Part shown: one piece after another, positions 1 through 5,026 of the stretch
How positions within the stretch are numbered: the first letter of the stretch is position 1
Layout: the number at the start of each line of letters is the position of its first letter
Assembly (NCBI GenBank): GCA_007124575.1
Contig: SLEW01000139.1
Coordinates: 1-5,026 of the forward strand
Length of the DNA stretch: 5,026 nt
Origin: Bacteroidales bacterium
GTDB taxonomy: Bacteria; Bacteroidota; Bacteroidia; Bacteroidales; UBA7960
Reading direction: 5' to 3'
Made by a program: the position numbers and the translations under genes
Notes under the pieces: model-generated
Seen by the model: only the letters and a program-made list of their open reading frames with translations
Databases searched by the model: none
What the model was told of the DNA's origin: nothing

Positions 1-1796
1 AAATTACCGCCTATGAAATGCGTGCTTCCTCACTAAGCTGGAACTACGCGCCTGTGCTGGATGTGAGTATGCAACCGTTATGGGGACGTATCTTTGAAAC
101 CTTTGGTGAAGATACCCATATGCATAATGTGATGGGGAAAGCTTTTGTTGAAGGTATGCAAGGTGCTTCTGTCAGCGACACCACAAGTGTAGCTGCCTGT
201 TTAAAGCATTTTGTGGGCTATGGTACGCCCTTCAGCGGCAAGGACCGGACGCCTGCGTATATCCCGGAGCATTATCTCAGACAGTATTATATTGAACCCT
301 TTCGGCACGCTATTGATGCCGGCGCGCTGACCGTGATGCTGAACTCCGGTTCGGTGAACGGTATCCCGGGCCATGCCGACGAATACCTCATCACGGATGT
401 GCTTAAAGGAGAGTTGGGCCTGAAGGGCTTCGTGCTTTCCGACTGGGAAGATGTCGGACGTCTGGTTACCGTGCACCGGGTGGCTAAAGACGCCAGGGAG
501 GCAGCTAAGATTGCTGTGATGGCAGGCCTGGATATGAGCATGGTGCCTTACGATGCCAGCTTTGCGAACGATGTGGTGGACCTTGTCAATAGTGGTGAGA
601 TCCCGATGAGCCGTATCGACGACGCTGTCCGCAGGATACTTTATGTGAAGTTTAAAATGGGGCTGTTCGATGCCTCTTACCATGATCCTGCCGGTTATGA
701 TATGTTTGGTTCAGAAGAGTTTGCACAACGCAGCTACGAGGCGGCCCTCGAGAGCATTACATTACTGAAAAACAAGGATGACATATTACCACTGGAACAT
801 GGAGCAAACATCCTGATAAGCGGACCTGCCGCTGATGCACTGACAGCTCTTAATGGACCATGGAGCCGAACCTGGGCAGGCGATGACCCCACCTATGACG
901 ACCCCGGGAAAAAGACCTTTCTGCAGGCCATGCAGTCGGCATATGGCCAACACCGCGTGACGTATACCCCGGGCACGGATTATGAAGGAGACGTAGAAGA
1001 CAAAGAACACCTGCTGCAAAAGGCCAGCCAGGCAGATGTGATCTTTCTGGCCCTTGGCGAAAGACCCGCCACAGAAAAGCCCTCCGATATTCTTGAATTG
1101 AAGCTTCCGGAAAACCAGACAGAATTGGTGAGACGCCTGCATGAAAGCGGAAAGCCTATTGTGCTGGTGTTACTGCAGGGCCGACCCCGTGTCATAAGAG
1201 AGATTGAACCCCTGGCAGAAGCCATTCTGATGGCCTACTGGCCCGGCCACGAAGGAGGAGAAGCACTGGCCAGCCTCATCAGCGGGAAATCGAACCCATC
1301 AAGTAAATTACCCTATACATGGCCACGTTATTCCGGCTCACTCTATACATACCAGCATAAAGGCAGCGAAAGACTGGGCCAAACATTTGAAATGGATGGA
1401 TTTAACCCCCAGTGGGAGTTTGGATACGGCCTGAGCTATACCAGCTTTCATTATGATGACCTGGTGCTGTCGGATGATACAATCGGCAGCAACGAAACGC
1501 TGACCCTCTCCGTCAGGCTGACAAACACAGGAGACCATGCAGGCAAAGAAGTGGTGCAACTCTATTTGCGCGATATGATCGCAAGCATCACACCTGATGA
1601 CAGAAAGCTCATCGCATTTGATAAGGTATTTCTGGAACCGGCACAAAGTAAAACGCTTACTTTTACTGTTGAATATGATGATCTGAAATTCGTTGACATC
1701 GACAACCGGTGGGTGGCAGAAAGAGGAGAGTTTCAGGTCATGATAGGCGGAAAGCCTGAAAACTTGCTCATAGAAAGCTTCTATTTGTATAAATAG
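1..1796 (+). CDS. GH3 beta-glucosidase, 5'-truncated by the window edge
   Basis: This is a family 3 glycoside hydrolase, a retaining enzyme that most likely removes terminal beta-linked glucose from oligosaccharides. The frame is already open at base 3 (ITAYE precedes the first Met at 18), so the true start lies upstream and that Met is internal. Numbering from the Met at 18, the back part of the catalytic barrel (residues 1-215) carries APVLD (11-15), GRIFETFGED (23-32), KHF (63-65), GKDRTP (74-79) and GFVLSDWEDV (137-146), where Asp142 (bases 441-443) matches the GH3 nucleophile. The alpha/beta sandwich domain follows (about 245-440, from ITLLKN to LPYTWPRY), then the FGYGLSYT linker and a fibronectin-III-like domain (about 495-583). 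The general acid/base is not certain; Glu348 and Glu353 in the GERPATEKP stretch are candidates. Full-length relatives are usually about 750 residues or more, so some 150-200 N-terminal residues, including any signal peptide, are missing. Family assignment is secure; the exact substrate is not. Confidence 0.95.
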   Translation, partial: ITAYEMRASSLSWNYAPVLDVSMQPLWGRIFETFGEDTHMHNVMGKAFVEGMQGASVSDTTSVAACLKHFVGYGTPFSGKDRTPAYIPEHYLRQYYIEPFRHAIDAGALTVMLNSGSVNGIPGHADEYLITDVLKGELGLKGFVLSDWEDVGRLVTVHRVAKDAREAAKIAVMAGLDMSMVPYDASFANDVVDLVNSGEIPMSRIDDAVRRILYVKFKMGLFDASYHDPAGYDMFGSEEFAQRSYEAALESITLLKNKDDILPLEHGANILISGPAADALTALNGPWSRTWAGDDPTYDDPGKKTFLQAMQSAYGQHRVTYTPGTDYEGDVEDKEHLLQKASQADVIFLALGERPATEKPSDILELKLPENQTELVRRLHESGKPIVLVLLQGRPRVIREIEPLAEAILMAYWPGHEGGEALASLISGKSNPSSKLPYTWPRYSGSLYTYQHKGSERLGQTFEMDGFNPQWEFGYGLSYTSFHYDDLVLSDDTIGSNETLTLSVRLTNTGDHAGKEVVQLYLRDMIASITPDDRKLIAFDKVFLEPAQSKTLTFTVEYDDLKFVDIDNRWVAERGEFQVMIGGKPENLLIESFYLYK

Positions 1797-1798
1797 AA
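1779..1798. repeat. Perfect 8-base inverted repeat over the GH3 stop codon
   Basis: TTCTATTT (1779-1786) and AAATAGAA (1791-1798) are exact reverse complements separated by the four bases GTAT. The right arm contains the GH3 stop codon TAG (1794-1796), and the repeat ends 21 bases before the ATG of the next gene. Only one pair in the stem is G:C and no T-run follows, so it would make a weak hairpin and is not a convincing rho-independent terminator. It could be a minor RNA structure, a protein-binding palindrome or chance in A/T-rich DNA. Confidence 0.4.
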
Positions 1799-1819
1799 AA
1801 TCTTCAAATTATTCTTCAT

Positions 1820-4800
1820 ATGTCTGTATTACCGTCCCACGTGGCCAATCTCTCTGTAAAGGTAAAGAATGAGACAGCAAAAGGTTATCTCATCGATATT
1901 TCCGGCGAGAGCTATTTTTGCATCGAGGATTATGACCAGATGCCTCCTTTCCTGATGAGCATCGTCAGCAGCACCGACTTGTGGATGTATCTCTCCAGCA
2001 ATGGAAGCCTTACCGCCGGACGCAAAAATTACAACAATGTGCTCTTCCCTTACGAGACAGATGATAAAATCCACCTTTCCGGACATCTTACGGGACCGAA
2101 AACCATTATCAGAATAAAAAAACAGGACAGGCTGCTGGTTTGGGAGCCTTTTGCTGACACTTACCAGGGAGCGTATCATATTAAAAGGGCGTTGCTGAAA
2201 AACAAGGCAGGCAACAAGATCATTTTCAAGGAAGTAAATCATGATCTGCAACTGCAATTCAGTTATAGCTGGATGAGCAGCGATTCCCTGGGATGGATTC
2301 GACAGTGCTCACTGGAAAATTTATCTGATCATCAGCAGGATGTGGATGTTACAGATGGACTGCAGAATGTGCTTCCATGGGGTATCCTCCGGGAGAGTCA
2401 AAGCATGATGAGCACGCTGATGAATGCCTACAAAGTCGCTGAATGGCATGAGGAATACCAGGTGGCCCTATACAGAATGTCTTCCATCCCTGTTGACAGG
2501 CCGGAACCGAGTGAGGCCCTGTGCGCCAACATCGTATGGTGTTCCGGGCTAAAAAACCCCAGGGTTCTTCTGAGTGAGAACCAAATACAAAAACTCTGGA
2601 AATCAGGTAACCCGGAACAGGAAAAAGAAATATTCGGCCAGCCAACCTCGTTTTTCGTTTATGATAACCTGGTGTTGGAGAAGAAAGAGCAAACAAGCTG
2701 GTATATGTGTGCCGATGTGGGTAAAGACGCCGCCGACATCATGGCTTTGCATCAAAAAATAAGCAGCCAGCAGGATATTGCAGACCACATAGAAAAAAGT
2801 GTGGAGCAAGGCTCACAAAAACTTTGGCATCTTGTAAGCCTTGCAGACGGCATCCAGCATACCGGCGACAAACTAAACGATAACAGGCATTTTTCCAATG
2901 TGCTGTTTAACATCATGCGCGGGGGGGTATTTGAAAACTCCTACGATATTGATGTACAAGACTTCATTGCATACCTGCGCGCTTCACATAAAGGGCTGTA
3001 CGAGGATAATAAAAGCATTTTTGAGGAGGTGGAGCCCTTTATCAGGCTGGAAGAATTGTTGCATATAGTCCGTAAAACCAAAAACACAGACCTGATAAGG
3101 CTTGGGCTGGAGTACCTGCCTTTAAGCTTCAGTCGCAGGCATGGCGATCCAAGCCGTCCGTGGAACTTCTTTGATATCCGTGTGAAAAAGGATGATGGCA
3201 CGCAGTCACTGAACTACCAGGGCAACTGGCGCGATATTTTTCAGAACTGGGAAGCGCTTGCTTTTTCTTTTCCCGGCTTTTTGCCTGGTATGATATGCCG
3301 TTTTCTGAATACCTCTACCGCTGATGGCTATAACCCTTATCGCCTGACAAGAGATGGATTTGAGTGGGAAGAGCTTGAGCCGGATAATCCCTGGGCTTAC
3401 ATCGGCTACTGGGGCGATCACCAGATAGTATACCTGCTCAAACTCCTTGAGATGCATGAAAAGTTTTTCCCGGGCATGCTTCTCGCTGACTTTGAGCAGG
3501 CTATATTCGTTTTTGCGCATGTTCCCTACCGTATACGCAACCATGAACAAATAGTAAACAACCCTTACGATACCATCATTTTTGATCATGATCTGCATGC
3601 GAGTCTCCTGCAAAGAAGCAGTGAGATGGGCTCCGACGGCAAACTCCTGCAATCCGATGGTAACCTGGTCAAGGCATCTTTTGTTGAAAAATTACTGGTA
3701 AGCATGCTGACCAAAATGAGCAACTTTGTGCCTGAAGCCGGTATCTGGCTGAATACCCAGCGACCCGAATGGAATGATGCCAACAATGCACTGGTTGGTA
3801 ATGGTGCATCCATGGTTACGCTTTATCACCTGAGACGGTATGTTGACTTTTTGTTACGTATCGTGACACAAAGCGGGATTGACAGGTTTTCCCTTTCGGA
3901 AGAAGTGTTTGAATTCTATGTAAACATTGAAAAGACATTAACGGATTACAGCCATCTGGTAGTTTCAGGTTTTTCTGATGAACAGCGCAGGGGAATAACT
4001 GACGGCCTGGGTGTAGCCGGTGAAACATACAGAAACAGGGTTTATAGTGGATTTCAGGGCAAAAGGAAGTGGATTGACAACCATCAGCTGACGGATTTCC
4101 TTAATAATGTGCTTAAGTATTTAAATCATAGCGTTTCCGGCGGTCAAAGGCCGGATGGACTTTATCATGCATACAACTTACTTGAGTTCTCTTCCAAAGA
4201 AATTAAAATAAAACCCCTGCAGAAAATGCTTGAAGGCCAGGCCGCCATTATTGACAGTGGTCTGCTCGATCCCGAACAGTGTCTGCATCTGATGAAATCC
4301 CTTTTTGAAAGCGACTTGTACTGTCCCAGGCGGCAAAGCTTCATGCTGTACCCCTTTGTTACCTTGCCTTCATTTTTTGAAAAAAACATCATTCCCAGGG
4401 AGTACATTGCCGGATCAAAACTTTTAAAAGAGCTTTTGTATGTTGGGAACACAGATGTTATAAAACAGGATGAACAGGGAGGGTTTCATTTCCATGCAGA
4501 TTTAAGAAATGCCAAAGACCTGAGACATGCCCTTGATAAACTGATAGGGAAAGGTATTGATGAAGACCTTGTCAATAATGAATCAGCCCATGTGCTCGAA
4601 TTATATGAGAAGGTGTTCAGTCACGATGCTTTTACCGGTCGTTCAGGCTCATTTTATAAGTATGAAGGGCTTGGCTCCATATACTGGCATATGGTTTCAA
4701 AGCTTTTGCTGGCCCTGGGCAAGCACATGTTAGATTTTGCACATGATAAGCGCCACAGGGATCATATCCTGCCGTTGAAGGAATATTATTACCGGATAAA

Positions 4801-5026
4801 AGCCGGCATCGGAAGCCACAAGAACCCTGCTGATTATGGTGCTTTCCCTACAGACCCGTACTCACACACGCCCATGCATATGGGTGCACAGCAGCCCGGA
4901 CTCACCGGTCAGGTAAAGGAAGATGTGCTCAGCCGCTTCAATGAGCTGGGACTGATTGTAGAACACGGCAGAATTGTGTTCCTGCCACTATTACTGCAGG
5001 ATGCTGATTTTTCAGACAGCAACGAG
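1820..5026 (+). CDS. Large uncharacterised protein, possible (alpha/alpha)6-barrel GH94-like carbohydrate enzyme, 3'-truncated
   Basis: One frame stays open from the ATG at 1820 to the last base: 1069 codons, no stop. The start is well supported: an in-frame TAA lies at 1790-1792, no other start codon falls between, and the next in-frame ATG is codon 41. No Shine-Dalgarno is visible. The N-terminus (MSVLPSHVANLSVKV) has no signal peptide and I see no membrane helix, so it is probably cytoplasmic. Residues 1-300 look beta-rich (WEPF 107-110; RQCSLENLSD 161-170; DGLQNVLPWG 179-188). Residues 330-970 look mainly helical, with GDPSRPWNFFDIRV (442-455), GNWRDIFQNWE (468-478), WAYIGYWGDHQ (525-535), PEWNDANNALVGNG (649-662) and GLGSIYWHM (950-958). 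The C-terminal part has HTPMHMGAQQPGLTG (1016-1030). This layout and the WRD and WND motifs recall GH94 phosphorylases and related (alpha/alpha)6 enzymes, but the match is partial. It starts 23 bases after the GH3 stop, so co-transcription is likely. That it is a gene is near certain; its function is a hypothesis. Confidence 0.93.
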   Translation, partial: MSVLPSHVANLSVKVKNETAKGYLIDISGESYFCIEDYDQMPPFLMSIVSSTDLWMYLSSNGSLTAGRKNYNNVLFPYETDDKIHLSGHLTGPKTIIRIKKQDRLLVWEPFADTYQGAYHIKRALLKNKAGNKIIFKEVNHDLQLQFSYSWMSSDSLGWIRQCSLENLSDHQQDVDVTDGLQNVLPWGILRESQSMMSTLMNAYKVAEWHEEYQVALYRMSSIPVDRPEPSEALCANIVWCSGLKNPRVLLSENQIQKLWKSGNPEQEKEIFGQPTSFFVYDNLVLEKKEQTSWYMCADVGKDAADIMALHQKISSQQDIADHIEKSVEQGSQKLWHLVSLADGIQHTGDKLNDNRHFSNVLFNIMRGGVFENSYDIDVQDFIAYLRASHKGLYEDNKSIFEEVEPFIRLEELLHIVRKTKNTDLIRLGLEYLPLSFSRRHGDPSRPWNFFDIRVKKDDGTQSLNYQGNWRDIFQNWEALAFSFPGFLPGMICRFLNTSTADGYNPYRLTRDGFEWEELEPDNPWAYIGYWGDHQIVYLLKLLEMHEKFFPGMLLADFEQAIFVFAHVPYRIRNHEQIVNNPYDTIIFDHDLHASLLQRSSEMGSDGKLLQSDGNLVKASFVEKLLVSMLTKMSNFVPEAGIWLNTQRPEWNDANNALVGNGASMVTLYHLRRYVDFLLRIVTQSGIDRFSLSEEVFEFYVNIEKTLTDYSHLVVSGFSDEQRRGITDGLGVAGETYRNRVYSGFQGKRKWIDNHQLTDFLNNVLKYLNHSVSGGQRPDGLYHAYNLLEFSSKEIKIKPLQKMLEGQAAIIDSGLLDPEQCLHLMKSLFESDLYCPRRQSFMLYPFVTLPSFFEKNIIPREYIAGSKLLKELLYVGNTDVIKQDEQGGFHFHADLRNAKDLRHALDKLIGKGIDEDLVNNESAHVLELYEKVFSHDAFTGRSGSFYKYEGLGSIYWHMVSKLLLALGKHMLDFAHDKRHRDHILPLKEYYYRIKAGIGSHKNPADYGAFPTDPYSHTPMHMGAQQPGLTGQVKEDVLSRFNELGLIVEHGRIVFLPLLLQDADFSDSNE

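Noticed and set aside
201..683. Minus-strand open frame of 160 codons
   Set aside because: It lies entirely antisense to the GH3 barrel, which has unmistakable family motifs; its own translation resembles no protein I know.
1779..1798. Rho-independent terminator after the GH3 gene
   Set aside because: The stem is almost entirely A:T and no T-run follows it, so termination is unlikely.
1780..1819. Bacteroidota-type promoter (-7 TAnnTTTG) before the large gene
   Set aside because: The nearest match, TATTTG at 1782-1787, lacks the two spacer bases, and no matching -33 element was evident.
1829..2257. Minus-strand open frame of 142 codons
   Set aside because: Antisense to the N-terminal part of the large gene, with no recognisable motifs; explained by the coding strand.
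2574..2762. Plus-strand open frame of 62 codons
   Set aside because: It is out of frame within the large gene, whose frame is unbroken through the region.
3584..3593. Ten-base palindrome GATCATGATC
   Set aside because: It lies within conserved-looking coding sequence (FDHDL) and a single short palindrome is expected by chance.
3206..3652. Minus-strand open frame of 148 codons
   Set aside because: It is antisense to the continuous large gene, where the plus-strand frame carries the WRD and WGDHQ motifs; no recognisable domain and no sign of a start context.

Overview
The window holds two same-strand genes, both cut by its edges, and almost no non-coding DNA. The first is the 3' three quarters of a glycoside hydrolase family 3 (GH3) beta-glucosidase (1-1796). 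After a 23-base gap comes a very large gene (1820 to the right edge) that stays open for 1069 codons without a stop. Every other open frame in the window is short and lies across one of these two genes.

The organism is most likely a member of the Bacteroidota. The GH3 protein has the wording I know from Bacteroidetes/Cytophaga-type GH3 enzymes (KHFVGYG, GKDRTP, GFVLSDWEDV, WEFGYGLSYT). The second gene has no Shine-Dalgarno sequence before its ATG, only A/T-rich DNA, as is common in that phylum. This assignment is an inference; there is no rRNA or other marker gene here.

Region by region: 1-1796 encodes the back half of the GH3 catalytic barrel with its nucleophile Asp, the alpha/beta sandwich domain and a fibronectin-III-like C-terminal domain. 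A perfect 8-base inverted repeat sits on the GH3 stop codon (1779-1798). The second gene has a beta-rich N-terminal part (about residues 1-300), a linker, a long mainly helical part (about 330-970) and a C-terminal part rich in His, Gln and Gly that continues past the window. No signal peptide is visible, so it is probably cytoplasmic.

I do not recognise the second protein as a named enzyme. Its order of parts and two short motifs (GNWRDIFQNWE and PEWNDANNALVGNG) recall the (alpha/alpha)6-barrel sugar phosphorylases of family GH94 (cellobiose phosphorylase type) and related glucosidases. The match is partial, and one acidic position is Asn. The tight spacing suggests one transcript, so a working picture is that the GH3 enzyme releases glucose or short beta-glucosides and the large protein acts on a related carbohydrate inside the cell. 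That functional link is inference. The large protein is the part most worth following up.
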